A stretch of DNA of 64,000 nucleotides from Candidatus Nitrosocosmicus arcticus (GCF_007826885.1 NZ_ML675591.1:1-64000), one strand, 5' to 3'. Counted from the stretch's first letter, positions 38,093 through 46,555 are shown. The notes: generated by a model from the sequence alone, not told the origin. A program made the numbers and translations.

Positions 38093-38176
38093 ATACTATA
38101 AGCAGGTAGTTAGTTTGGTGGGATTAAGTTCCGTATGGTATAAGGGTCCGGATGTTTCGACTATGATTAACTACCA
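38093..38176 (+). repeat. tRNA-Lys-end repeat site, double core
   Basis: Cores AGTTTGGTGG (38112) and GGTCCGGATG (38145), 33 bp apart, then TTTCGACTATGATTAACTAC. Copy of the site at 20754 together with 300 bp after it. The interval 37933-38490 holds only this duplicated spacer. Confidence 0.85.
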
Positions 38177-38490
38177 TAAAATGCGTTATCTATTTTAATG
38201 CGGGCCATTAGGGATAATTCAAAAGTGAATGAAATAGATTAAATGATAATTTGGTAACTTACCAAGACCCTTTGCAAAGTCTAGGAATGGATTTTCTAAA
38301 TTCCTGGGATGTTATAATTAACTTGCCCTCTGCTTTTATACAAACAACTACTGCAGGGAAAAGAAATTAAATTCACTAATGAGCATAAAACATTCATTCT
38401 GCTAATAGTCTTTTATATAAATTTGGCTCACATATAGTAAACAGGTACTATAAGTGCAATGGCATAATAATAATAAAATGAAGACATAGA

Positions 38491-38658
38491 ATGGAAAAGA
38501 AATTTTCGTCGATAAGGGCATTCGTTGATGTTGGCGGAAATACAAAACCCTGTGTAATTTGCGGTAATACGGCTACTCAGGAAGCAATATTCGCTGTAGA
38601 GGGAGCTACCATTATAGAAAAATACTGTGATTCATGCGCAAAAAAGAATATAACATAA
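38491..38658 (+). CDS. Zinc-ribbon microprotein, copy 3
   Basis: 55 aa, MEKKFSSIRAFVDVGGNTKP, CVICGNTATQEAIF, KYCDSCAKKNIT. Same length as 21154 with all four Cys kept; the end differs (NIT for EMK). Upstream DNA is the copied spacer of copy 1, but most of the 150-bp downstream block is deleted, leaving only AAGAATTACCCTATATCTTA before the next site. Confidence 0.7.
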   Translation: MEKKFSSIRAFVDVGGNTKPCVICGNTATQEAIFAVEGATIIEKYCDSCAKKNIT

Positions 38659-38731
38659 CAAATACCAAAAGAGATTTGTTTTAAAAAGATGAAAAATAAG
38701 AATTACCCTATATCTTATACTTTCCTGTATC

Positions 38732-38786
38732 GTTACTTTAATTGGTAGCGGGTTCGGTGGAAATCATGAGGATATCCACATGGGTT
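38732..38786 (+). repeat. tRNA-Lys-end repeat site, GGATATCC tail
   Basis: GTTACTTTAATTGGTAGCG, core GGTTCGGTGG (38751-38760), AAATCATGAGGATATCCACA. Interval 38659-38990 has nothing else. Confidence 0.9.
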
Positions 38787-38990
38787 TGCGCACAATATTG
38801 ACCCTATCTATCAAAGTTATCTTTAAAATCTAGATATTATTAAGGAGGTGCTCTTCAAGTCCAAAATTTAACGATCTAAAAATGTTTTAGTTTGTAGTGT
38901 AAATAAGCTAATAGTTTTAAACTGTTAGTTTAATGAATATTCTTTTGCTCGGCTGTCAAGAACTTTTTTTTAGTCAGTAAAGAAAAAAAA

Positions 38991-40316
38991 TTATTGTTGA
39001 GCTAATGCGTTGTTACCTTCGTTTTCTTGGTTTTGGGAGCTAAGGTTGTTGCCAGAGTCTTCTGTATCATCACCTGACACTACTTGACTGTTCTGTTTTG
39101 AAGATTGAGATTGGCCTATACCTTGGTTAGCACTGTTGCCACCGTTGTCGTCGTCATCACCATTGTTTCCTCCACTTTGTGCTGCTGCGTTGTTACCTTC
39201 GTTTTCTTGGTTTTGGAAGCTAAGGTTGTTGCAGGAGTCATTTGTATCGTCACCAGAAACACATTGTGAGTTTTGTCTAGATGATTGAGATTGGCCTATA
39301 CCTTGGTTAGCACTGTTGCCACCGTTGTCGTCGTCATCACCATTGTTTCCTCCACTTTGTGCTGCTGCGTTGTTACCTTCGTTTTCTTGGTTTTGGAAGC
39401 TAAGGTTGTTGCAGGAGTCATTTGTATCGTCACCAGAAACACATTGTGAGTTTTGTCTAGATGATTGAGATTGGCCTATACCTTGGTTAGCACTGTTGCC
39501 ACCGTTGTCGTCGTCATCACCATTGTTTCCTCCACTTTGTGCTGCTGCGTTGTTACCTTCGTTTTCTTGGTTTTGGAAGCTAAGGTTGTTGCAGGAGTCA
39601 TTTGTATCGTCACCAGAAACACATTGTGAGTTTTGTCTAGATGATTGAGATTGGCCTATACCTTGGTTAGCACTGTTGCCACCGTTGTCGTCGTCATCAC
39701 CATTGTTTCCTCCACTTTGTGCTGCTGCGTTGTTACCTTCGTTTTCTTGGTTTTGGAAGCTAAGGTTGTTGCAGGAGTCATTTGTATCGTCACCAGAAAC
39801 ACATTGTGAGTTTTGTCTAGATGATTGAGATTGGCCTATACCTTGGTTAGCACTGTTGCCACCGTTGTCGTCGTCATCACCATTGTTTCCTCCACTTTGT
39901 GCTGCTGCGTTGTTACCTTCGTTTTCTTGGTTTTGGAAGCTAAGGTTGTTGCAGGAGTCATTTGTATCGTCACCAGAAACACATTGTGAGTTTTGTCTAG
40001 ATGATTGAGATTGGCCTATACCTTGGTTAGCACTGTTGCCACCGTTGCCACCGTTGTCGTCGTCATCATCATCGATGTTTTTAGAACCATAGTTACCATT
40101 ATAGTCCTCGTCGTAGTGTTCCCTTAGGTTTTTGTCACATGCTTCTTTGTTATCGTCATAATAATCTTCATCGTCCTTACATTGATCTTTGTCCACACCA
40201 TAATGTGCTAATGCGCTTGGAAAACTGGATACAACCGGACCGATTGTCATAATTGCTGCAAGCATTGCTACAACTAATACTATCGAAGTTGTTTTCGTGT
40301 TGTTTAACTTTAACAT
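38991..40316 (-). CDS. Secreted protein with six 60-residue repeats
   Basis: 441 aa. Signal segment (SIVLVVAMLAAIMTIGPVVS, then SALA), an acidic Cys-containing head (KDQCKDDEDYYDDNKEACDK), then five identical 60-residue units and a sixth diverged one. Each unit: NSANQGIGQSQSSRQNSQ, CVSGDDTNDSC, NNLSFQNQENEGNNAAAQSG, GDDDD. The GxxNxAxxQ-type spacing resembles curlin repeats, so an amyloid-like or adhesive fibre is possible (inference). Each unit has a Cys pair (CVSGDDTNDSC); the last unit has lost both. ATG 40316 is the clear start. Confidence 0.85.
   Translation of the reverse strand: MLKLNNTKTTSIVLVVAMLAAIMTIGPVVSSFPSALAHYGVDKDQCKDDEDYYDDNKEACDKNLREHYDEDYNGNYGSKNIDDDDDDNGGNGGNSANQGIGQSQSSRQNSQCVSGDDTNDSCNNLSFQNQENEGNNAAAQSGGNNGDDDDNGGNSANQGIGQSQSSRQNSQCVSGDDTNDSCNNLSFQNQENEGNNAAAQSGGNNGDDDDNGGNSANQGIGQSQSSRQNSQCVSGDDTNDSCNNLSFQNQENEGNNAAAQSGGNNGDDDDNGGNSANQGIGQSQSSRQNSQCVSGDDTNDSCNNLSFQNQENEGNNAAAQSGGNNGDDDDNGGNSANQGIGQSQSSRQNSQCVSGDDTNDSCNNLSFQNQENEGNNAAAQSGGNNGDDDDNGGNSANQGIGQSQSSKQNSQVVSGDDTEDSGNNLSSQNQENEGNNALAQQ
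39121..40050 (-). repeat. 180-bp coding tandem repeat, five near-perfect copies
   Basis: Blocks of 180 bp repeat base for base (39181-39360, 39361-39540, 39541-39720, 39721-39900, 39901-40050), with an older diverged copy at the C-terminal end (about 39001-39180). Almost no differences, also at synonymous sites, so the array expanded recently. Confidence 0.95.
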
Positions 40317-40633
40317 TTTAGTCTTAGTTTCTTTTATAAAAATATATGATATAATAACTTGCGAATATAATTAGCATATTATGTTCTATTTAATAAATCT
40401 ACTGTAAATATTAGGAACATTATTACAGTCGTAAAACAAATCAGCCTCAAAGAATTATACGGACTTTATAGCTGGATTGACTTATTTTTTATGAACATTT
40501 TTTAAAATGAATTTACATGATAAAAAGATTTTATTCATTTTTGAGGCCCCTCTATCAGAAGTAATATGAGAAAGAAACATTGAGATTTCAGAAAATTAGG
40601 AAGGGGTATTAAATAGGCCACTCTTATTTTATT

Positions 40634-40893
40634 AATAATAATCTTGATCACCAAAAGATAAAAAGAATTGTTGATCATGCAATTATTCTATTGCCAGAGC
40701 TATACTTATTTAAAAAAATGAAAATATTGATGTCATTAGAGATATTTGCAATACTTATTTGACTATACCGCAAGAGCTTCTAATACAAATAAGAAAAAAA
40801 GTCTTTTTTCTGAAGGATTCTCTAGAATCCTCTTCGCTTAATCGAAAGGTTATAGCACATGAAATAATCTCGAGAATTACGGAAGTAAAATGA
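40634..40893 (+). pseudogene. Frameshifted gene remnant
   Basis: First frame: NNLDHQKIKRIVDHAIILLP, ELYLFKK; a shift in the A7 run at about 40715; second frame: ENIDVIRDICNTYLTIPQEL, LIQIRKKVFFLKDSL, HEIISRITEVK, TGA 40891. Looks like one helical protein of at least 85 residues without a start. Family unknown. The rest of 40317-41049 is empty. Confidence 0.5.
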
Positions 40894-41049
40894 CATCTAC
40901 AGAGATTAATCAGGGTTTCAGAGAATCACACAAACTTGACAAACACATTCAGGTTACAACATAGATCAATTTCTTATATTCCGGGCAAATACTATATTAT
41001 GAGTAGGAATATGTAAATTAATGTTGATGGAGGAGGGTGAAACCATAGA

Positions 41050-41217
41050 ATGGAAAAAAATCTTTCGTCGATAAGGGCATTCGTTGATGTTGGCGGAAAG
41101 ACAAGATACTGTGTGAGTTGTAGTAATACGGCTACGCAGGAAGCAATATTCGCTGTAGATGGAGCTACCATTATAGAAAAATACTGTGATTCCTGCGCAA
41201 AAAAGGAAATGAAATAA
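41050..41217 (+). CDS. Zinc-ribbon microprotein, copy 4
   Basis: 55 aa, MEKNLSSIRAFVDVGGKTRY, CVSCSNTATQEAIF, KYCDSCAKKEMK. About 90% identical to copies 1-3. The 150 bp after the stop match copies 1 and 2 up to the repeat site at 41369, while upstream DNA is different, so the joined unit is gene plus right-hand spacer plus site. Confidence 0.72.
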   Translation: MEKNLSSIRAFVDVGGKTRYCVSCSNTATQEAIFAVDGATIIEKYCDSCAKKEMK

Positions 41218-41368
41218 CAAATTCCAAAAGATCAGTTATCTGATTTTTACTCTCAAAATAGTCAAGGGTCGTTATTCCTCGGATCAATTGTGAAGATGAA
41301 AACAGAAAAAGATTTGTTTTAAAAGATGAAAATTAAGAATTACCCTACATCTTATACCGTCCAATATC

Positions 41369-41456
41369 GTTACCAAAATAGGTAGCGGGTTCGGTGGGAT
41401 TAAGTCCCGTATGGTATAAGGGTTCGGTGAAAAGAGTCAAAGATCTGTGAGTAATT
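41369..41456 (+). repeat. tRNA-Lys-end repeat site, double core, AGATCTGTG tail
   Basis: GTTACCAAAATAGGTAGCG, cores GGTTCGGTGG (41388) and GGTTCGGTGA (41421), 33 bp apart, joined by GATTAAGTCCCGTATGGTAT; tail AAAGAGTCAAAGATCTGTGA. Only feature in 41218-41563. Confidence 0.9.
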
Positions 41457-41563
41457 CGATATTCTTCAATTAATTGGATGAATCTATTTGGTGTATAAAT
41501 TATTACCAATTCGAGATCAATTCTATTATATACGTTTTTGAGATAATACTATTATGATAGTAG

Positions 41564-41785
41564 TTGGAAAACAACCATAAATCTCAAAATACAGGTAATT
41601 CAGATTTTTGGAGTGGCTTATTAGCACTAGCAAAAGGAGCTGTAGGCGTATGGATTATCATTAAGGACAATGGCAACAATAGCTTCGGTAATAATGATAT
41701 TGTAAAAAATAAAGCTATTGCTAAGATACCATTCAGCATATCAGGGGAGATATTTAAGACTGTGGGGGAGCAAAGAACACGATAG
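41564..41785 (+). CDS. Small hypothetical protein
   Basis: 73 aa from a TTG start: MENNHKSQNTGNSDFWSGLL, one short hydrophobic stretch (LLALAKGAVGVWIIIK), then polar. Could be a membrane-associated peptide. It fills the segment between sites 41369 and 41786 completely, the stop being one base before the next site. Family unknown. Confidence 0.45.
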   Translation: MENNHKSQNTGNSDFWSGLLALAKGAVGVWIIIKDNGNNSFGNNDIVKNKAIAKIPFSISGEIFKTVGEQRTR

Positions 41786-41854
41786 GTTGCTAAAATAACG
41801 ACCTACAATCAAATTACGACTCCGGTGCGACGAGTGTGAAATTTCATAAGAGTT
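41786..41854 (+). repeat. tRNA-Lys-end repeat site, degenerate, GTGTGAAATTTC tail
   Basis: GTTGCTAAAATAACGACCT, eroded core ACTCCGGTGC (41819-41828), GACGAGTGTGAAATTTCATA, AAATTT centred 13 bp on as at 51624. Confidence 0.7.
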
Positions 41855-41958
41855 TGTATCTTTTTTTATAATATTTTGGACTCATAAGATTGTTTTCAAA
41901 TCTTTTTCCATTTCTTTTAGACGAATAGAGAATATTGTAGGATTTATTTCTTCTATCA

Positions 41959-42016
41959 ACTTACCAATCTCTCATCTACTTACAATTTTATCACTTACCA
42001 ATTTATATACTTACTT
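41959..42016 (+). promoter_or_regulatory. Promoter with repeated ACTTAC operator
   Basis: AACTTACC, ACTTAC, then ATCACTTACCAATTTATATA and CTTAC. TTTATATA (42002-42009) is the TATA box about 40 bp before the ATG at 42049. Same layout as 33022-33060. Confidence 0.6.
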
Positions 42017-42048
42017 TTTTATAGTAACTATTACAAAGTGATTTATTG

Positions 42049-42456
42049 ATGACAGGAAATAATCAATGTGATTCAAATTGCGAAGTTCATTATGGAAGGG
42101 AAGGAAGAGGGTCTTCCCATCACGGTCATAACAAGTGTTCAGATATGCATGAATGCAATAGTTGTGGATGTGAAACAATGCATGGTAGTAATGCCAGTAG
42201 TTCGTGTTGCAACACCGATCCAATTGAAGGTGCAAAAAAATTACTGGAAAGCGCATTTTTTGAAGCTTTAAAAGAAGTTCATGTAGAGAAGATAAAGAAA
42301 ATAATAGAAAGAGATTGGGGAAATAACATAGACAAAGCGGCCGAATTAGCGGTTAAAACAATTGAAAAACAATGGCATACATCATTATCCACTTCATCTC
42401 CAAGCAAGGAATTTTATGAAGAACTAAAAAAGATAATGACATCTGGGAATAAATAA
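42049..42456 (+). CDS. Cys/His-rich metal-binding-like protein, copy 2
   Basis: 135 aa from ATG 42049 (a TTG one codon earlier is in frame). Head: NNQCDSNCEVHYGREGRGSS, HECNSCGCETMHGSN, SSCCNTD; tail from DPIEGAKKLLESAFFEALKE to the end nearly identical to 32588. The head has diverged much more than the tail, which suggests that the tail fold is under constraint and the metal head is adapting. Here no HxlR gene is adjacent, so it may be controlled in trans by 33079 through the shared operator. Confidence 0.75.
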   Translation: MTGNNQCDSNCEVHYGREGRGSSHHGHNKCSDMHECNSCGCETMHGSNASSSCCNTDPIEGAKKLLESAFFEALKEVHVEKIKKIIERDWGNNIDKAAELAVKTIEKQWHTSLSTSSPSKEFYEELKKIMTSGNK

Positions 42457-42508
42457 ACTTAATGGTATTCCTATAATGCATTAAACATACTATTTTTTTT
42501 CAAGTTCA

Positions 42509-42676
42509 TTATGGCACATCACAAACAGTCTCGTCCTCTTTTGAAGTAAATAATTTGCCACACGATGAACATTTTATCGTATGATTTGCATACCTATATC
42601 GTTTACATATATAACAAATTATTAAAACAATGCTATTAAATAATGGTTCTTTATTCTCATTAATCGATTTTGTCAA
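42509..42676 (-). CDS. Small zinc-ribbon protein with TTG start
   Basis: 55 aa from TTG 42676: LTKSINENKEPLFNS, IVLIICYICKRYRYANHTIK, CSSCGKLFTSKEDE, VCDVP. CYIC and CSSC make one zinc ribbon. No ATG in frame. TTAATCTATT-like sequence upstream is weak, so expression is uncertain. Confidence 0.45.
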   Translation of the reverse strand: MTKSINENKEPLFNSIVLIICYICKRYRYANHTIKCSSCGKLFTSKEDETVCDVP

Positions 42677-43071
42677 CGAAAAAGCATTTCAATGAATTAT
42701 GGACTTTTTACCATATTTACTCGTATAAGTAATTAGCTTGTATTGGTGGCCACATAAAAGTAACAGGCAGTATAGGTAAAGTACTTAAATTTTGGTTTTA
42801 ACCTCTACTGTTTGAGCATAAAGGACTCCAAGATAATTCTAGAACGATTAATCCGATGAATTAGTAGTCATTTTTAGTTTAAGTCGTATTGATAAAGCAC
42901 AGATGTTAATAATAGAGATTAAACTTTAACTGATTTGAGATGACTGTTTAGGAATTTTAGCGATTGATACTAAACGATTTAGGTCTGTTTCATTTTATTA
43001 ATATATAACAAATCATGTTTTGATAGCAAATTATAATACGTTATATATGATGATATACACGTTAATAAATC

Positions 43072-43284
43072 ATGAATATTATGATTCTGTTCATTATTGC
43101 AAATACAATTGTAATTATTACCTTGATTGTAGGAGCATTAGCAATCTCGATAGAGGCACAAACTCCAACGACATCGGATCTGCCTATGACTACGATTAAC
43201 GAAACAAATTCGACTGTTAAAGTATTAAATAAAACTCTACCTGCTGAAAACGAAACCGATGTAATACCTGTGGTTCCTATGTAA
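43072..43284 (+). CDS. Small secreted Thr/Asn-rich protein
   Basis: 70 aa: signal segment (MILFIIANTIVIITLIVGAL, likely cut after EAQ), then a short Thr/Asn/Glu mature part with three or four N-x-T/S sites (NETNST, NKT, NET) and PVVPM end. TATATGATGATATAC lies 20-30 bp upstream, leaderless. Similar in style to 18468. Unknown function. Confidence 0.65.
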   Translation: MNIMILFIIANTIVIITLIVGALAISIEAQTPTTSDLPMTTINETNSTVKVLNKTLPAENETDVIPVVPM

Positions 43285-43367
43285 AATGGAACGAAATGAA
43301 GAGAACAGTTAAAGATCATGAAAAAAAAATAGATACTTACTGATACGGTTCTGGTTCCGGATTCGGT

Positions 43368-43604
43368 TCAGGGGGTGGGCTCAGGGAGAGGTTCTGGTGT
43401 AGGTCGTGATTGCGGATCAGGGGAAGGATAGGGCTCTGGAGTCGGTGGAGGTTCAGACAAATGTTCAGACAATGTAGACCCAATAAACTCGTTCAATACA
43501 ACAATGTTCTTTCTATTAATATATCTTTTAAAATTAGATTATGCTGCAATCCAATCTGCTGCCATTTCTTCTGTTATAGCCTCTGTAGTATCATGTGTTG
43601 TCAT
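43368..43604 (-). pseudogene. Pro-rich protein with internal stop
   Basis: One 79-codon frame from ATG 43604 to TGA 43368: MTTHDTTEAITEEMAADWIA, TAA at codon 22, SNFKRYINRKNIVVLNEFIG, STLSEHLSEPPPTPEPYPSP, then PTPEPLPEPTP. The frame is kept across the stop and the proline tail is coherent, so it reads as a recently broken gene. Plus-strand frame 43410 is its shadow. Confidence 0.5.
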
Positions 43605-43946
43605 GAATGCTTTTATTAAATATGTGCATTTGTTTAGTTATAGAGGTTAACTTAATCAATCACATTCTTTCTCTATCATCTAAATCCAAATGCAATAATT
43701 TGTTCTAACTTATTAGTCGAACGTTACAAAAACACAATCGCGACATTGACACTTCGATTTAGGAGTGTTAGGTTAAAGTAAATTTGCTCACTCATTTTCT
43801 TCTTTGTCTCATAATCTATTGATCATTATTTGGACTCCTATTGTAGCCAAAGTAATTAAAAGCCACTTTCTTTTTGACATGTTTGATATCTCCTAATCTG
43901 TTAAAATACAAGAGTTTAGTAAGAGGTTAAAGATTCTTTTTACTCT

Positions 43947-44603
43947 TTAAACATTACTGTCAGACACATTAACCTTTTCAGATGTTACTTCTTCTGTCAC
44001 TTCTCTGGTTTCTGTTACTGGCTTTTTCTTTACCACCACTTCCTCTTTTACATAAGGAGTCTTTGAGACTTCCACTTCTTCGCTCTTTAATGGTATTTCA
44101 ATATCTTCTTCTGAGGTAATTGGTTTTTGGTCAGTATATGTTTGATGTCCGGTAGGCGTTCTTCTTTCAATTGAAACTTCTTCGTGTACTACGGGTACCT
44201 CCAATGTTTTTGTTTCTGTTACAGGTTCTTTTGTAATAGTCGTTTGACTTTCTTCAACTCTTTTGGCTACGTCTAATTTTTCTTCGGTTAACGGTATAGT
44301 CGTCTCTTCGCTTTCTAAAGTATTTGATAGTTGATCAGACTTGGCTTGAGATGATGGGGAAGTTGGATAAGAATCTCCTTGATACTTGCTTAATGCCTCA
44401 TCATGTGAAATACTGAATCGGAGAACATCGCCATCATAACTTTCAACCTTATCTTGAGGTATGAAGAACCTTTCCTTGTTAATTATGCCTTTTTGTACAA
44501 AAACATAACCGTTTGAAACACCTTGAACTTCGCCAAAATCTTCATCATTTAATCCTCTAGCTTCTTTTTTTACGACATCATTCCAGTCAATATTTGAGCT
44601 CAT
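43947..44603 (-). CDS. PRC-barrel plus DUF2382 stress-type protein
   Basis: 218 aa from ATG 44603, chosen because TTTATACT (about 44621-44628) is 25 bp upstream; the frame is open 22 codons further. Residues about 10-75 are a PRC-barrel (KKEARGLNDEDFGEVQGVSN, FFIPQDKVESYDGDVLRFSI). Residues about 105-215 are the DUF2382/YsnF domain: IPLTEEKLDVAKRVEESQTT, VPVVHEEVSIERRT, DIEIPLKSEEVEVSKT, PVTETREVTEEVTSEKVNV. Such pairs are desiccation or general-stress proteins of soil microbes. Acidic, Val/Glu-rich, cytoplasmic. Confidence 0.9.
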   Translation of the reverse strand: MSSNIDWNDVVKKEARGLNDEDFGEVQGVSNGYVFVQKGIINKERFFIPQDKVESYDGDVLRFSISHDEALSKYQGDSYPTSPSSQAKSDQLSNTLESEETTIPLTEEKLDVAKRVEESQTTITKEPVTETKTLEVPVVHEEVSIERRTPTGHQTYTDQKPITSEEDIEIPLKSEEVEVSKTPYVKEEVVVKKKPVTETREVTEEVTSEKVNVSDSNV

Positions 44604-44813
44604 AATATATTTCATAAAACATAGTATAAATAGGTGGATAAAGAGATATCCTAAATGGTAATAGAACAAACTAACAAATCATGATTAGTTTTTGATATCA
44701 AATTTGGGTAACCGTTGTTGATTTTCTTGATATTGGTTTCATGTTGTAACAATTGTTACACAATTAAATTCGCACTTATTATAGTATGATCACCATAAGT
44801 AGTTGTAATATCA

Positions 44814-45227
44814 ATGGGCGAAATTATCGATAAAGTTAAGGAAAAAGCAAAGAATGTAAAAGATGCAGTTGTCGACACTACAAAGGATGTTGCAGATAAG
44901 GCAAAGGATACCGTAGACCAATCAGAAAAAACATCTGTAAATCCAACTGATAAAGAATATGAAGAAGGAGTTGCTGGAACAAACAAGAATAGACAAAGTG
45001 ATCCATTAACAGAATATTCAGATAAAGAACCAATGACCCCAGCTAAATTAAATGCAGGAGAACCTACGGCAGTAAAGAGAGATCCAAGTGATCAAAAAAT
45101 TACATCAGAAGGTCGGACAGGAACAAATACGGAACAAGCAAGTGAAGAGTACCGCAAACGTGGTATGACAAAGGTGGATTCGGATGATCATTCCCATGAG
45201 GGTTCATCGTGTTCATGTGGTCATTAA
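44814..45227 (+). CDS. LEA/CsbD-like hydrophilic stress protein
   Basis: 137 aa, very charged. N-terminal helix with the LEA-type pattern KVKEKAKNVKDAVVDTTKDV, ADKAKDTVDQSEKTS, then a disordered part (ESYSDKEP-like, DPSDQKITSEGRTGTNTEQA) and a metal-like HSHEGSSCSCGH end. Divergent from 43947 by 210 bp; both look like stress proteins, possibly co-regulated. The CSCGH end is unusual for LEA proteins. Confidence 0.7.
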   Translation: MGEIIDKVKEKAKNVKDAVVDTTKDVADKAKDTVDQSEKTSVNPTDKEYEEGVAGTNKNRQSDPLTEYSDKEPMTPAKLNAGEPTAVKRDPSDQKITSEGRTGTNTEQASEEYRKRGMTKVDSDDHSHEGSSCSCGH

Positions 45228-45370
45228 TTCACATTGATCAAAAATTGTTCTGAATATTCAGCAAGATATTCTTATATTTTTATAAAGTTTTAACAATTAC
45301 ACTAAAAGTTAGACGATCATCTAAAGGCTTATAGTTGTAGTATAAACCTGGCTCCGGTTAACTAGTAATT

Positions 45371-45463
45371 TTATTCTTTCAACTCATCCAACACCGGTCT
45401 TATCCTCTTTGTAGTTATTTCGTTGAGGTCTGATTCATGGTAACTAATAGTATCTTTACCTAT
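45371..45463 (-). pseudogene. Gene-end relic ending KRIRPVLDELKE
   Basis: Startless frame of 31 codons: GKDTISYHESDLNEI, TTKRIRPVLDELKE, TAA 45371. The same end is in the relic at 24886 (PKRIRPVLDELRNK). Both are on the minus strand after intergenic DNA, so they are 3' ends of a repeated gene family that was otherwise lost here. Confidence 0.35.
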
Positions 45464-45530
45464 TCTGTTCTACTTCGCATTCAATACAAAGTATTTTTGG
45501 GAGTAAAGAGAAGAATAGTTTGAATATTAA

Positions 45531-46520
45531 TTGTCTGCACATATTTTAAAACTAATAACAACAGGAATTCTATTAGTCGCAGTTATCGTGTTGCCATCCT
45601 CCATTTCTCAAATGGTCTTTTCTTCGCCCCCCTTATCATCTACAGAATCACATTGGACAACAGGAACACCTATACCCACAGCAAGGTCTGAAATTGCCGG
45701 AGCCGTGTTAGACAATAAAATATACATTATTGGAGGATTTGATAACGGTGGTCGCAGTACTTCTACCGTAGAGGTATATGATCCAACAATAGACAAGTGG
45801 ACTTCCATACCTTCATTACCGCAATCTTTAGATCATACTGCTGCCGCGTCGTCTAATGGAAAACTGTACGTTATTGGTGGTGGTTATCTTGGTAGAGATT
45901 CGTTATCGGATAAGTTATACATATTTGATCCTCAAACTAACAATTGGACAGAGGGAGCAAATCTTCCTAGTGTTCGTGGTGCACTAACTGCTAATTTTAT
46001 CAATGGGACACTTTATGTGACTGGGGGAGTGGATTCGGGAAACACTCTGTCAAGTACGTTAGTCTATGACCCATCTGCTGATCAATGGACAAAAAAAGCA
46101 CCCATGCCCACGTCAAGAGAACATCTTACCTCTGCTGTTGTAGATGGTAAACTGTACGTTATTGGTGGACGAATTAACGGAATGGCCTTCAACGTTGATG
46201 CTAACGAGGTATATGATCCAGCGACTGATAAGTGGACTATACTGGATCCCATGCCTTCGAAAAGAGGTGGATTAACTTCTGGTGCAGTAGGCGGATCAAT
46301 CTATGTCTTTGGAGGAGAACAGCCAACAGGTACATTTAGCAATAATGAAAAGTTTGATACTGTAACAAATACATGGACTACTGAAGCGAACATGTCAACA
46401 GCTCGTCATGGATTGGCTGCCGTAGCAATTGACAATGACATCTATGTAATTGGTGGTGGGCCACAGCCTGGCGGTTCATCAACCGACGTCAATGAGATTT
46501 TCAACACAATAGATAGGTAG
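45531..46520 (+). CDS. Secreted kelch-repeat protein
   Basis: 329 aa from a TTG start. Signal segment (LITTGILLVAVIVLPSSI) then six kelch blades, each with the GG pair and Trp: KIYIIGGFDNGG, KLYVIGGGYLG, TLYVTGGVDSG, KLYVIGGRINGM, SIYVFGGEQPTG, DIYVIGGGPQPGG, separated by YDPxxDxWT motifs. Probably a cell-surface beta-propeller for binding sugars or proteins. A full propeller without other domains, single gene. ATG absent near the signal; TTG chosen as it precedes the whole signal. Confidence 0.9.
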   Translation: MSAHILKLITTGILLVAVIVLPSSISQMVFSSPPLSSTESHWTTGTPIPTARSEIAGAVLDNKIYIIGGFDNGGRSTSTVEVYDPTIDKWTSIPSLPQSLDHTAAASSNGKLYVIGGGYLGRDSLSDKLYIFDPQTNNWTEGANLPSVRGALTANFINGTLYVTGGVDSGNTLSSTLVYDPSADQWTKKAPMPTSREHLTSAVVDGKLYVIGGRINGMAFNVDANEVYDPATDKWTILDPMPSKRGGLTSGAVGGSIYVFGGEQPTGTFSNNEKFDTVTNTWTTEANMSTARHGLAAVAIDNDIYVIGGGPQPGGSSTDVNEIFNTIDR

Positions 46521-46534
46521 ATAGACAGCATAGA

Positions 46535-46555
46535 GCCGCCCCTAAAGGGGGCGGC
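46535..46555 (+). terminator. GC-rich hairpin after kelch gene
   Basis: GCCGCCCC-TAAAG-GGGGCGGC: 8-bp perfect stem 15 bp after the stop. It stands out in this AT-rich DNA. Archaeal terminators usually rely on T-runs, and none follows, so an RNA 3'-end-stabilising role is equally possible. Confidence 0.5.

Noticed and set aside
43381-43460. Gly-rich plus-strand coding
   Set aside because: The reverse strand gives a coherent Pro-rich tail in frame with an upstream Met, so the plus-strand reading is accidental.
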